This document shows positions 21,846 to 30,164 of a stretch of DNA of 64,000 nt, one piece after another. Source of the DNA: Duganella sp. 1224. Its GTDB lineage: Bacteria; Pseudomonadota; Gammaproteobacteria; Burkholderiales; Burkholderiaceae_D. Each line of letters begins with the position of its first letter. The stretch's first letter is position 1. Under the pieces are notes generated by a model. That model was not told the origin of the DNA and ran no database searches. It worked only from the letters and a program-made list of their open reading frames with translations. The stretch lies in assembly GCF_013408245.1 (NCBI RefSeq), contig NZ_JACBYS010000003.1, positions 372,001-436,000 on the forward strand, given 5' to 3'. The position numbers were made by a program, and so were the translations under genes.

Positions 21846-22643
21846 ATGTCGAAATTGCTCTGGCGCCGTCTCCGAATTGCAGCTTCTCCTCTACTGTTTG
21901 CGTTTGGCGCCGCCACGGCCAGTGGCGACAGCGCCGCGAACGAGGTGGTTCATGTGCTGGTGGAGGACAATTTCAGTCCGTGGTCCAACCACAATGGCAC
22001 CGGGCTGGCGAACGAGCTGGTGCGCGCGGCGTTCGGCGCGGTCCATGTCGATGTCGACCTGCGCGTGGTGCCCTATGCGCGTTGCCGGGCGCTGGTAATC
22101 CGCGGTGCGTCGCCGAGTTGTTTCAGCATGTCGCCGTCGAAGGATTTGGCCGATACCGTGCGGTTTGCAGACAAACCGTTGTACGCCGTGACGTTGCATG
22201 CCTTCGTCGGCAAAACCAGCGGGTTGACACTGAATTCCATCGATGACTTGCGCGCGGGAATGCGCGTCGGCGTTGTGAACGGGTATGAGTATCCGCCCGG
22301 CGTTGCGGAGTTGGCCAAACGCGGGGTTGTGCTGGAGTCGACGCAGTCGGAAACCCTCAACCTGCGCAAGCTGGCTGTGGGGCGGCTGGATGTCGCGCTG
22401 GTGCTGACGGACCAGTTTCGCAGCGCCGAGCTGGTGAAGCTTCAATCAGGCGCGGTCAAGATCATGCGGTCTTTCGCGGGGGCGAGTCAGCCGTCGTTCA
22501 TCGGCTTCAGCATGTCGCATCCGGATGCGGAGCGCCAGCGCACGCTGTTCAACGCCGGATTCAAGATCATCACCGAGAACGGCAAACGCGCGGCCATCGA
22601 GTCGCAATGGCACTACCAGTGCTCCGCCTACTGCCCCGAATGA
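21846..22643 (+). CDS. Periplasmic substrate-binding protein, family 3 type
   Basis: A 265-aa exported protein of the SBP_bac_3 (amino-acid-binding-like) fold. It has a signal peptide with a hydrophobic core (IAASPLLFAFGAATASG), then VHVLVEDNFSPWS, the FVGKTSGLTLNSIDDL...GMRVGVVNGYEY segment of lobe 2, and LDVALVLTDQFRS. Such orphan binding proteins in betaproteobacteria often lack a neighbouring transporter, as here. The ATG at 21846 has GAGG five bases upstream; the upstream in-frame extension runs into attR and is not real coding. The conserved aspartate for amino-acid ligands is not obvious, so the ligand is unknown. Confidence 0.78.
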   Translation: MSKLLWRRLRIAASPLLFAFGAATASGDSAANEVVHVLVEDNFSPWSNHNGTGLANELVRAAFGAVHVDVDLRVVPYARCRALVIRGASPSCFSMSPSKDLADTVRFADKPLYAVTLHAFVGKTSGLTLNSIDDLRAGMRVGVVNGYEYPPGVAELAKRGVVLESTQSETLNLRKLAVGRLDVALVLTDQFRSAELVKLQSGAVKIMRSFAGASQPSFIGFSMSHPDAERQRTLFNAGFKIITENGKRAAIESQWHYQCSAYCPE

Positions 22644-22649
22644 CAGCGC

Positions 22650-22775
22650 TTGCAACGCCTGTTTGATCCAAATCCAGGGCGCCATGACGATGCCGTGTAT
22701 CAGCTAACCTGGCGCATGGCCGGTGGCGCCGTGGGGATCATTGGCGTCGTGGTGGCGGCGATACGTTATCTTTAG
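22650..22775 (+). CDS. Possible 41-aa single-pass membrane peptide
   Basis: A short frame from TTG at 22650 to TAG at 22775. It encodes a hydrophilic start (QRLFDPNPGRHDDAV) and a C-terminal membrane segment (GGAVGIIGVVVAAIRYL). It is in the same frame as the binding-protein gene, directly after that gene's TGA. The sequence looks like real protein with a sensible transmembrane helix and a basic end, but there is no good ribosome site. It overlaps the convergent regulator gene by four bases. It could be a small separate gene or the end of a once longer gene. Confidence 0.4.
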   Translation: MQRLFDPNPGRHDDAVYQLTWRMAGGAVGIIGVVVAAIRYL

Positions 22776-23176
22776 GCCTTGGCGGCGCGCTGGGCGCGTA
22801 ATTGGGCGGCGATCTTGTCCAGCATGTCCATCACGGTGCCAGGATTGAAGGGCTTGACGATGTAGCCCTTGGCGCCGTTGCGCAGCGCCTGCTCCACCGT
22901 GCCACGGTCGGTGCTGGCGGTGACCATCAGCACCGCCGCCTTCGGCTGCCGCTCGGCGATCCAGTTCAGCAACTGCAGGCCGTCGCCGTCCGGCATCACC
23001 ACGTCCAGACAGATGATGTCGGCGTGCTGCGAACGCAGCCGCAGACGCGCCGCTTCCGCCGTGCCGGCATCGCCCACCACCTCGTACTTGTCGCCCTGGA
23101 TAATCGCGCGCAGCAAACTGCGCGTCATTTCGTTGTCGTCGATGATGAACACGCTCAGTCCCTGGTGCTGTGGCAT
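22772..23176 (-). CDS. CheY-like single-domain response regulator
   Basis: A 134-aa receiver domain with no output domain. The acidic pocket is IDDN (D13, D14), the phospho-acceptor is D58 in CLDVVMPDGDG, the switch Thr is in MVTAS (about residue 86) and the conserved lysine is in VKPF (about 108). The C-terminus ends in an Ala/Arg-rich tail. No histidine kinase is adjacent, so its partner is elsewhere. Such orphan receivers work in chemotaxis-like switching or phosphorelay. It converges on the small membrane ORF. The ATG at 23176 follows GGGAGGCCGGC. Confidence 0.9.
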   Translation of the reverse strand: MPQHQGLSVFIIDDNEMTRSLLRAIIQGDKYEVVGDAGTAEAARLRLRSQHADIICLDVVMPDGDGLQLLNWIAERQPKAAVLMVTASTDRGTVEQALRNGAKGYIVKPFNPGTVMDMLDKIAAQLRAQRAAKA

Positions 23177-23363
23177 GCCGGCCTCCCGTCGCTATCATGT
23201 TGCCAACTATAACCGAATGACCTTTACCAATGCGTAAGGTTACAACATTTTGACCACGGCCATTGCCCGCCGGAACTAGATTAACGCTACAATATGACAT
23301 CGTTTGCATCCCCATGCAAAGCCGCGCAACACCGCTACTTATCCCCTGAAAACGTGTAAGTGT

Positions 23364-23813
23364 ATGTCCCAAGAAAAATCCATCTCTGAAGTCAGTACCT
23401 ATAGCAAAGACACGCCAGTGGGCCGCCCCGATACCGATGGCCGCGCCGCCGTCTTCGTTCCTTCGGCGTCGTTTGACGCCGGCAACAACGCCGGCATCCG
23501 CCTCGGCGCGGGCATCGTCGGCTTCGGCAATCCGGACGGCACGCTGACCGTGTATTTCGAAGGCAACCGCTTCGACGAGAGCAGCCTGCACAAGTGGGAA
23601 AACAAGGCGCGCAAAGCCTACGACCGCATGGTCATGAGCGCCCCCACCGTCTCCAAAGCCAAGCTGAACGCCAACATGCTGGAGCAGATCGGCATCATCG
23701 ACGGCATGGGCATCCACCTGAAGCAGCCGGAACGCCTGGAACAATGGCTGGCGCAAGCCAACGCGCTGGACACCGCCCCGGCCGGACCGGTGACGCTGTG
23801 GAAAACCAAATAA
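23364..23813 (+). CDS. Conserved hypothetical protein, unknown function
   Basis: A 149-aa soluble protein with no domain I recognise. It has an unstructured N-terminus (MSQEKSISEVSTYSKDT) and a middle part with a likely beta pattern (GIRLGAGIVGFGNPDGTLTVYFEGNRF split over residues 50-75). The C-terminal half is helical (KWENKARKAYDRMV...EQWLAQANAL). There is no signal peptide or membrane segment. I use the ATG at 23364; the frame reaches 20 codons further upstream but that part is Cys/His-rich and reads as non-coding. Its composition is typical of the host chromosome. Confidence 0.65.
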   Translation: MSQEKSISEVSTYSKDTPVGRPDTDGRAAVFVPSASFDAGNNAGIRLGAGIVGFGNPDGTLTVYFEGNRFDESSLHKWENKARKAYDRMVMSAPTVSKAKLNANMLEQIGIIDGMGIHLKQPERLEQWLAQANALDTAPAGPVTLWKTK

Positions 23814-23939
23814 AAGTTGACTAGAAGATAGAGACGAGCTTTTGTCCTACATTTTGTCGGACATTCGGCTGATGTCGCAGGCGCGGGCCGTGGACTATTC
23901 TGGAGTCATTCCAGATCCCTCTTTGTCCAGGAGCCCGCC

Positions 23940-24059
23940 ATGGTACGCTATCTACACATCGCCTTCGGTGCCTTGCTGATTACGGTGGCTGGCGCGTCGG
24001 CGTACGAACTGTGCTCGGAAAACGTGCTGAGCCAGGCTTCGATCTACGTGTTGCGCTAA
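23940..24059 (+). CDS. Small exported or membrane peptide, 39 aa
   Basis: A short gene with ATG at 23940, AGGAG seven bases upstream and stop TAA at 24057-24059. The peptide starts with a basic residue and a hydrophobic helix (LHIAFGALLITVAGASA) with a plausible signal-peptidase site after ASA. It leaves a mature part of about 17 residues with one cysteine (YELCSENVLS). It ends 24 bp before a strong bidirectional terminator. The good ribosome site and the terminator make it credible despite its size. Confidence 0.6.
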   Translation: MVRYLHIAFGALLITVAGASAYELCSENVLSQASIYVLR

Positions 24060-24083
24060 GCATCACCGTTCCACCAGGTCAAA

Positions 24084-24125
24084 AAAAAAATCCCGCTGCG
24101 CGCGCCAGGCGCCAGCGGGATTTTT
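24084..24125. terminator. Bidirectional intrinsic terminator
   Basis: AAAAATCCCGCTG and CAGCGGGATTTTT pair around a 14-base loop, with an A-run on the left and a T-run on the right. It can end the small gene from the left and the lipoprotein gene from the right. Confidence 0.85.
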
Positions 24126-24142
24126 ATTGGCCAAGCCGCTGC

Positions 24143-24544
24143 TCAGCGGTGGTGGTAGCCACCCCAGCCACGGCCGCCCCAGCCGCCACGGCTCCAGCGG
24201 CTCCACGAGAAGTTCAGGCCGAGCGACACCGGCGGGTAGTAATACGACGGCGCCGGCGCATAGTACACCGGCGCGGGCGCGTAATAGACCGGCGCCGGCT
24301 GGGTCACATAGGTGGTGGTGGTGCTGTAGGCCGGCTCGGTGGTGTAGACCACGCGCGATTGCGGCTGGGCCGGCAGTTCCTCGGTCCACGTGCCCGATTG
24401 CGCCGGCGTGCCGGCAGGCAACACCGACACGGTGTGCCACTGATATGGGTCCTGCACGGTGGCAGTGGTGTAGTAGGCTGGACGCTGCGTGGCGCAGCCG
24501 GTTAGCGCCGCCAGCGCGGCAACAGCGATCACAATGGTTTTCAT
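24143..24544 (-). CDS. Tyr/Pro-rich outer-membrane lipoprotein
   Basis: A 133-aa lipoprotein. The signal sequence MKTIVIAVAALAALTGCATQ has a clear lipobox (LTGC) with the modified cysteine at residue 17. The mature part is rich in Tyr, Pro and Thr, with a short tandem repeat VYYAPAP twice followed by SYYYPP. The last 30 residues are Gly/Trp/Arg-rich (SRWSRGGWGGRGWGG). Similar low-complexity lipoproteins are common in Burkholderiales; the function is unknown. GAGGAG lies nine bases before the ATG at 24544, and the upstream extension is ignored. Confidence 0.75.
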   Translation of the reverse strand: MKTIVIAVAALAALTGCATQRPAYYTTATVQDPYQWHTVSVLPAGTPAQSGTWTEELPAQPQSRVVYTTEPAYSTTTTYVTQPAPVYYAPAPVYYAPAPSYYYPPVSLGLNFSWSRWSRGGWGGRGWGGYHHR

Positions 24545-24637
24545 GGCGGTTTTCTCCTCAATCCAGATCCTACTATATAAGGAAGTCCGGCGCCGTTCCT
24601 GTGGCATTACAGTTTATTACAACCCTCAGCACAGACG

Positions 24638-24667
24638 AAAAAAAGGACCGCGAACGGTCCCTTTTTT
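24638..24667. terminator. Bidirectional intrinsic terminator
   Basis: GGACCG-CGAA-CGGTCC flanked by seven A and six T. It ends the tandem TonB-C genes, which read leftward. Confidence 0.8.
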
Positions 24668-24687
24668 CCCGGCACGCCGCTTGCAGC

Positions 24688-25029
24688 TTAGTCCAGCTTC
24701 CAGGCGTAATCGACCTTGGTCCAGGTTTCGGCGGGGGCCCCGTCCTTGGTGCCCGGCTTGAACTTGCAGGCGCTCAGCGCCTTGATGGCGGCCTTGTCCA
24801 GATTCTTGAAACCGCTGCTCTTGTCGACCTTGGAGTCGGCCACGCTGCCGTCCGGCTTGACCAGGAACGACATCGATACCGTGCCCTGCTCTTCGTTCAT
24901 CAACGACGCTTTGGGATATTCGGCCTTGCAGTTCTTGGCATCGAACGATGCGGGAACTTCGGCGGCAAAAGCGGTGCCCGATACCAGCACTGCTGCGATC
25001 ACACTCAACCAACGCTTATTAGTCAACAT
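24688..25029 (-). CDS. Periplasmic TonB C-terminal-domain protein, copy 2
   Basis: A 113-aa exported protein consisting of a signal peptide (LSVIAAVLVSGTAFA, cut before AEVPAS) and one TonB_C domain. The domain shows AEYPKASLMNEEQGTVSMSF, GSVADSKVDKSSGF, LDKAAIKALSACKFKPG and a final TKVDYAWKL, the pattern of the energy-transducer C-terminus. It lacks the membrane anchor and proline linker of true TonB, so it cannot transmit energy alone. It shares about three quarters of its residues with the gene immediately upstream. Two cysteines (NCKAEYP and SACKF) could form a disulfide. The start is ATG at 25029, after GGGGAAATCAG. Confidence 0.8.
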   Translation of the reverse strand: MLTNKRWLSVIAAVLVSGTAFAAEVPASFDAKNCKAEYPKASLMNEEQGTVSMSFLVKPDGSVADSKVDKSSGFKNLDKAAIKALSACKFKPGTKDGAPAETWTKVDYAWKLD

Positions 25030-25095
25030 CTGATTTCCCCAAGTGTAAGAATCCGGCGTGCAGGCCATGCCCATGCATGGCCTGTTTGAGACGAT

Positions 25096-25428
25096 TTACA
25101 GCTTCCAGCTGTAGTCGACCTTGGTCCAGGTCTGGGCTACAGCGCCATCCTTGGTGCCCGGCTTGAATTTGCAGGCGCTCAGTGCTTTCAGCGCGGCCTT
25201 GTCCAGGCCCTTGAAGCCGCTCGATTTCTCGACTTTGGAATCGACCACGTTACCGTCGGTGCCGACCAGGAAAGCCATGGTGACGTCGCCCTGCTCTTCG
25301 TTCAGCAGCGACGCTTTTGGATATTCCGCCTTGCAGTTTTTGTCGGCCAGCGAGGCTGGCACTTCAGCGGCGAAAACAGCCGAGGTGGCGACGGACAGGA
25401 TGATGGCGGCGAATACAGACTTGTTCAT
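25096..25428 (-). CDS. Periplasmic TonB C-terminal-domain protein, copy 1
   Basis: A 110-aa paralogue of the next gene downstream, with the same layout: a signal peptide (FAAIILSVATSAVFA) and a TonB_C domain (AEYPKASLLNEEQGDVTMAF, LSACKFKPGTKDGAV, TKVDYSWKL). Both cysteines are kept. It has no membrane anchor and no ExbB/ExbD genes nearby. The two copies are 66 bp apart, in tandem, and share the terminator at 24638-24667. The family role is binding or presenting to TonB boxes or cell-envelope partners; here it is unknown. The several TonB-dependent receptors in this window may be functionally related, but that is only inference. Confidence 0.8.
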   Translation of the reverse strand: MNKSVFAAIILSVATSAVFAAEVPASLADKNCKAEYPKASLLNEEQGDVTMAFLVGTDGNVVDSKVEKSSGFKGLDKAALKALSACKFKPGTKDGAVAQTWTKVDYSWKL

Positions 25429-25537
25429 AATACGATTTCCCAACAATTTGTTATTAATGACTGGTTAAACGAACTCCACAGCGGGCCATCTGTCCACAAG
25501 AGCGGACGGCAGACTGCGGCAAAATTTTTAGAACGGC

Positions 25538-27301
25538 TTAGAACTCTTCCCACTCATCGCTACCGGCGGTGCTGGCTGCCGCGGCGACTTTTTTCGGTTT
25601 GGCTGCCGGTGCCGGCGCTGGCGCCGCTTTGGTCGCCAGTTTCTTCACGGGAGCGCGGGCTGCGGCGATCGGTTTGACCACGGCGGCCTTGGCGGCCGGC
25701 GCCAGCGCCGGGGCGATCACCGCCGCGCGCTCTTCACCTTCCACCAGCTTGAAGATGCTGACCACGCGAGCGAGCTCGCCGGCCTGATCTTGCAAGCTTT
25801 GTGCTGCGGCGGCGGCTTCTTCCACCAGCGCGGCATTCTGTTGGGTCATGCTGTCCATCTCGATGATCGACTGGTTGACCTGGGCAATACCAGCGCTCTG
25901 TTCCTGGCTGGCGTTGGCGATTTCGCTCATGATGTCGGTAACGCGGCGCACCGAGGACACCACCTCGTCCATCGTCACGCCGGCCTGGCCCACCAGCTTG
26001 GTGCCGGCGCCGACCTTCTCGACCGAATCATCGATCAGGGCCTTGATTTCCTTGGCGGCCGCGGCGCTGCGCTGGGCCAGGTTGCGCACTTCCGACGCCA
26101 CCACGGCGAAGCCGCGGCCCTGCTCGCCGGCACGGGCGGCTTCCACCGCCGCGTTCAGCGCCAGGATGTTGGTCTGGAAGGCGATGCCATCGATCACGCC
26201 GATGATGTCGACAATCTTCTTGGCCGAGGCATCGATCGAGCTCATGGTGTCAACCACTTCCGACACCACCTGGCCGCCCTTGACCGCCACATCCGACGCG
26301 GCCGAGGCCAGCTGGTTGGCTTCACGGGCGTTGTCGGCGTTCTGCTTCACGGTCGAGGTCAGCTGATCCATGGCCGACGCGGTTTTTTCCAGCGACGACG
26401 CCTGCATTTCGGTACGCGACGACAGGTCGACGTTGCCGGCGGCGATTTCACGCGAGGCGGTGCCGATGGTCTCGGTGCCGGTGCGCACCTGGCTGACGAT
26501 GTCGCGCAGGCTGTTGCGCATTTCACGCATTTCGAACACCAGGCTGTTCTTGTCGGCGCCGGTGGTGTTGATCGAGATCGACAGGTCGCCGTCGGCGATG
26601 GCGCCGGCGATCGAGGCGGTGTAGTCCGGCTCGCCGCCCAGCTGCTTCAGCAGGCCACGGGTGATCACCAGCGCGGCCGCCACCGAGATCGCCACGGCCA
26701 GCAGGCCCATGATGATCATGAAGGTACGGGCGCTGGAGAAGCCGTTGGCGGCGTCCACCTGCATCTGCGCGTTCATCTTGTCTTCCAGCGTGCCCAGCTG
26801 TTCCAGCGCGGTCATCCATTTTTTCTGGGCCGGACGGATTTCTTTGACCAGCACGCGGGTCGCCTCTTCAGGCTTGCCCGCCAGCCACAGGTCCTGTGCC
26901 TTGGCGATGGCCGGCATGGCGACGGCTTCGGCTTCCTTGACGGTGGCCAGCAGCGCCTTCTCTTCCGGCACCGATTCCAGCGCGAATTGCGCGCCCAGCT
27001 TGTTCTGGTACTCGGCGTACTTGCCGGCCAGTTCCTTGATACGGTTCATGTCGGCTTCCATGTCGGCCGGATCGGCGATCATGGTCAGCACGCGCAGCGA
27101 ATTGATGCGTTCGGCAACGTTGTTACGCATGTCCACCACCAGGCGCGACACCACGTTGTTGACGCTGATCACGTGGTCCAGACGGTTCTGGATCTGCGCC
27201 ATGCGCAGGATGCCGACGGCGGTAACGGCCACCAGGAACACCAGCACCAGGGCGAATCCGAGGCCCAGGCGGGTACCGACTTTCATTTTTGCTAAATTCA
27301 T
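25538..27301 (-). CDS. Methyl-accepting chemotaxis protein (Tar/Tsr type)
   Basis: A 587-aa chemoreceptor. TM1 is at about residues 11-33, a four-helix-bundle periplasmic ligand domain covers 35-190, TM2 lies at about 190-212, and a HAMP linker follows. The signalling domain has the highly conserved hairpin around FQTNILALNAAVEAARAGEQG. After the coiled coil comes an Ala/Pro/Lys-rich linker, and the last residues DEWEEF fit the x-W-x-x-F pentapeptide that tethers CheR and CheB. The ligand cannot be told from sequence. No che genes are nearby. The gene is monocistronic with its promoter in 27302-27640. Confidence 0.93.
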   Translation of the reverse strand: MNLAKMKVGTRLGLGFALVLVFLVAVTAVGILRMAQIQNRLDHVISVNNVVSRLVVDMRNNVAERINSLRVLTMIADPADMEADMNRIKELAGKYAEYQNKLGAQFALESVPEEKALLATVKEAEAVAMPAIAKAQDLWLAGKPEEATRVLVKEIRPAQKKWMTALEQLGTLEDKMNAQMQVDAANGFSSARTFMIIMGLLAVAISVAAALVITRGLLKQLGGEPDYTASIAGAIADGDLSISINTTGADKNSLVFEMREMRNSLRDIVSQVRTGTETIGTASREIAAGNVDLSSRTEMQASSLEKTASAMDQLTSTVKQNADNAREANQLASAASDVAVKGGQVVSEVVDTMSSIDASAKKIVDIIGVIDGIAFQTNILALNAAVEAARAGEQGRGFAVVASEVRNLAQRSAAAAKEIKALIDDSVEKVGAGTKLVGQAGVTMDEVVSSVRRVTDIMSEIANASQEQSAGIAQVNQSIIEMDSMTQQNAALVEEAAAAAQSLQDQAGELARVVSIFKLVEGEERAAVIAPALAPAAKAAVVKPIAAARAPVKKLATKAAPAPAPAAKPKKVAAAASTAGSDEWEEF

Positions 27302-27640
27302 TTCGTCTTCTTCTTAAGTGACACTGTTGATAGAAGTTGCCTCGGACAGGCCCCGCTTGTGGCGCCCCATCCCAACAAAACCCTTGCTGCTAAGTAATAG
27401 GCTTTAACAGTAGCAAACAATGACTGCGAATGCAAAAAATTGCAGCTCCACCGGCAGCCTGCATGTAGTTTTTTGGAACCGCTATACGACACGAAAGTCG
27501 GTGGATATGTGTGTATATTCAGGAATTATAGATGCAAATTTTGCCTCAAAGCAAGCAATTACTGCCCGGAAAATACGCAAACGAACTTTCTGTGTGGAAA
27601 TGCCGCCACAGCCGAGAAAAGTTTGTCGTTAGCGCTGGTT
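27302..27640. other. Upstream region of the chemoreceptor gene
   Basis: No gene is supported here. It should hold the chemoreceptor promoter and the end of dusA transcription. I saw no strong terminator hairpin and no clear sigma70 or sigma28 promoter. Confidence 0.4.
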
Positions 27641-28666
27641 TCAGGCAGCAAAACGCAGGCGGGCTGCGGCTTCGAGCAGTAAGTGGGCGTCGCCGAGGGC
27701 GAGCTTTTTGGAGTCGGACAAGGTCTGACGGAAGGCGCGGGCGCCGGGCAGGCCGGTCATGATGCCCAGCATGTGGCGGGTGATGGAGTTGAGCTTGAGA
27801 CCGAGCGGGCCGTACTGGGCGAGCTGGGCCTGGATGTACGGCACCATGGCCTCCAGCACCTGTTCGCGGGTTGTCGGCGCGCGGCTGTCGCCGTAGTAGC
27901 GCTGGTCGAACGTGGCCATCAGGAACGGGTTGTGGTAGGCCTCGCGGCCCAGCATCACGCCGTCCAGATGCTGCAGATGCTCGTCGATTTCGGCCTCGGT
28001 CTTGATGCCGCCGTTGATGATGATTTCGAAGTCAGGAAAATCGCGCTTCAGCTGGTAGGCATAGTCATACTTGAGCGGCGGGATTTCGCGGTTTTCCTTC
28101 GGCGACAGGCCTTTCAGGATGGCGTTGCGGGCGTGGACGATGAAGGTGGTGCAGCCGGCTTCCGCCACTTTACCGACGAAATCGCGGACGAAGTCGTAAC
28201 TTTGCACGTCATCGATGCCGATGCGGTGCTTGACGGTGACGTCGATCGACACCGCGTCGCGCATCGCCTTGACGCAGTCGGCCACCAGTTGCGGCTCGGC
28301 CATCAGGCAGGCGCCGAACGCGCCTTTCTGCACGCGCTCGGACGGGCAACCGCAGTTGAGGTTGATCTCGTCATAGCCCCACTGCTCGCCCAGCCGGGCG
28401 CTGGTGGCCAGGTCGGCCGGGTCGCTGCCGCCCAGCTGCAATGCCACCGGATGCTCTTCCTCGTTGAAGCGCAGGTGGCGCTCGACGTCCCCATACACCA
28501 GCGCGCCGGTGGTCACCATTTCCGTGTACAGCCAGGTGTGCTTGCTGATGTGGCGGTGGAACACGCGGCAATGGCGATCGGTCCAGTCCATCATCGGCGC
28601 GACGGACAGGCGGCGGCTCGGCACTACGGGCGCGTGGTCGGCGGTCGGCAGGTTGAGGATGGTCAT
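27641..28666 (-). CDS. dusA: tRNA-dihydrouridine(20/20a) synthase
   Basis: A 341-aa flavoenzyme that reduces uridine 20/20a in the tRNA D-loop using NADPH. It starts with the family opening RRLSVAPMMDWTDRHCR (about residues 16-32). FMN is held by motifs around VALQLGGSDP and TFIVHARNA. The catalytic cysteine sits in NLNCGCPSERVQKGAFGACL, and IINGGIK with VMLGREAYHNP closes the TIM barrel. The DusA subtype is supported by the length and the MTGLPGARAFRQTLS segment near the C-terminus. I use the ATG at 28666 (MTILNLP); a 40-codon upstream extension is not conserved-looking. Confidence 0.93.
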   Translation of the reverse strand: MTILNLPTADHAPVVPSRRLSVAPMMDWTDRHCRVFHRHISKHTWLYTEMVTTGALVYGDVERHLRFNEEEHPVALQLGGSDPADLATSARLGEQWGYDEINLNCGCPSERVQKGAFGACLMAEPQLVADCVKAMRDAVSIDVTVKHRIGIDDVQSYDFVRDFVGKVAEAGCTTFIVHARNAILKGLSPKENREIPPLKYDYAYQLKRDFPDFEIIINGGIKTEAEIDEHLQHLDGVMLGREAYHNPFLMATFDQRYYGDSRAPTTREQVLEAMVPYIQAQLAQYGPLGLKLNSITRHMLGIMTGLPGARAFRQTLSDSKKLALGDAHLLLEAAARLRFAA

Positions 28667-28843
28667 GGCGGCTACGCTAAGGGAATCGCGGAAGGGGTCG
28701 GCATTATACCGCACTTTCGCCCGCCGCCGCGCTAGCCAGTCGGGCCGCCGGTGAGAATTGGTGAGAATAGTGATGCTAATTGGCAACTATAATGCGGCAA
28801 AAGTTTTACCTTTGATCAACAATTATTTATTGATAGGAAAATA

Positions 28844-29284
28844 ATGCCTGCCGATCTGTCCTGCCCAGCCTGCCAAAGCGACGCCACACAAAAGTTGTCT
28901 CTGGTTTTTGAAAACGGCATGTCCGATGTCAACACCACCTCGCGCTCCGTCGGCGTCGGCATTGGACGCGGCGGTCTGGCCGTCGGCGGCGGCAAGACCA
29001 AAACCCAGGGCACCTCGCAGACGGTAGCGTCCCAGAAAGCCGCGCCGCCGGCGAAGAAGCCTTATCTGAAACCCTTGCTGTACATTTTCCTGGCAATGGT
29101 GGTGGCCGGCTTGTTCCTGACAGGTCCGGTGCTGGGCCCGGTGGTGTCGTTGGTCTGGCTGGGCGCGTCGATTGCTTACATCATCGCGGCGCGCAAACAC
29201 AACAGCGAGGTATGGCCGCAACTGTATGCGCAATGGGACCGCAGCTTCGTCTGCAACCGCTGCAGCCACACCTTCCAGGCCTGA
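28844..29284 (+). CDS. Membrane protein with split zinc-ribbon cysteines
   Basis: A 146-aa protein with two CxxC pairs placed at opposite ends: CPAC (residues 7-10) and CNRC (about 136-139). Between them lie a Gly-rich soluble segment (GVGIGRGGLAVGGGK) and two hydrophobic helices at about 75-95 and 100-120. The cysteine pairs would meet on the cytoplasmic side to bind zinc. No enzyme motif is present. Similar proteins occur as small conserved membrane proteins of unknown role. The start is ATG at 28844. Confidence 0.7.
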   Translation: MPADLSCPACQSDATQKLSLVFENGMSDVNTTSRSVGVGIGRGGLAVGGGKTKTQGTSQTVASQKAAPPAKKPYLKPLLYIFLAMVVAGLFLTGPVLGPVVSLVWLGASIAYIIAARKHNSEVWPQLYAQWDRSFVCNRCSHTFQA

Positions 29285-29408
29285 CAGCCGGTCGCGCCGC
29301 CCGGCCGGGCGGTGCGAAATTCTTGCATATTCCGCCATATTCATCTTTTCATTCTTGCATGAATACCCAAGAATACGCCTCAAGTCCCCCCTCAGAAAGG
29401 TCGAGCGT

Positions 29409-30164
29409 ATGCATTTTGGCGAAAAATTGAAGCAAATCCGCACCGAGAAGAATCTGACGCAACCGCAGTTTGCCGAGGCCATCGGCATCGAGCAGTCCTA
29501 CCTGTCCAAGCTGGAGAACGACAAGTCGCAGCCATCGGCCGACATGTTCAGCGGCATCGTCAAGGCGCTGCAACTGACGCCGGCGGAGCTGCTGGCCGGC
29601 ATCGACCGCAAGGTCCTGCAGACTTCGCTGCGCCACATTCCGGAAGTCAGCCAGTTTCTCAACGGCGAGGTGCGGCGCCGCGTGCACGACGCCCGCAAAT
29701 ACATCTGGAGCGCGGCAGCCGCCTGCCTGCTTGGCTTCGCGCTCATGCTGGCTGCCAATGACGGTATCTTCTTCGCCAACAATCTGTACAAGTACCGGTC
29801 GCTGGGCGTGATCCTGCCGGGCGAGTCGGACCAGATCTTCGAGCAGTACGCCAAAATCCAGAATCTCCTCATGCAGGCGCACACCATCACGCCCGAGGTG
29901 GCGCTGAAAGCCCAGGCTGAGTTCGAGGCCAACCGCGTCAAGATCCAGACCATCGAGCACTGGGGCAATCGCGGCGGCGTCTTCTTTGTGCCGGCCGCCA
30001 ACGGCCAGCGCAAGTTCGAGCTGGTCGACGTGACCTACGTCCGCGCGCCGCAAAACCAGGTGATGCAATACGCCGGCGCGCTGCTGCTGTTCGGCGGGGT
30101 GCTGTTGCTGGTGGTTGAATGGCGCATGCGCAAAGCCGGCGGAGGTGCCCATGTCGCGGCTTAG
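29409..30164 (+). CDS. Membrane-anchored Xre-type regulator
   Basis: A 251-aa protein with an N-terminal HTH_3 domain (residues 3-57: LKQIRTEKNLTQPQFAEAIG then EQSYLSKLENDKSQPS). Two membrane segments follow, near residues 98-118 (AAAACLLGFALMLAAND) and 222-242 (YAGALLLFGGVLLLVVEW). The loop of about 100 residues between them would face the periplasm and could sense a signal. The start is the ATG at 29409; the frame is open far upstream but overlaps the previous gene. It overlaps the next gene by 14 bp, so the pair is probably one operon. Target genes unknown. Confidence 0.8.
   Translation: MHFGEKLKQIRTEKNLTQPQFAEAIGIEQSYLSKLENDKSQPSADMFSGIVKALQLTPAELLAGIDRKVLQTSLRHIPEVSQFLNGEVRRRVHDARKYIWSAAAACLLGFALMLAANDGIFFANNLYKYRSLGVILPGESDQIFEQYAKIQNLLMQAHTITPEVALKAQAEFEANRVKIQTIEHWGNRGGVFFVPAANGQRKFELVDVTYVRAPQNQVMQYAGALLLFGGVLLLVVEWRMRKAGGGAHVAA

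Noticed and set aside
28667..28786. Forty-codon N-terminal extension of dusA
   Set aside because: The extension is basic and unlike the family; the ATG at 28666 gives the normal length.
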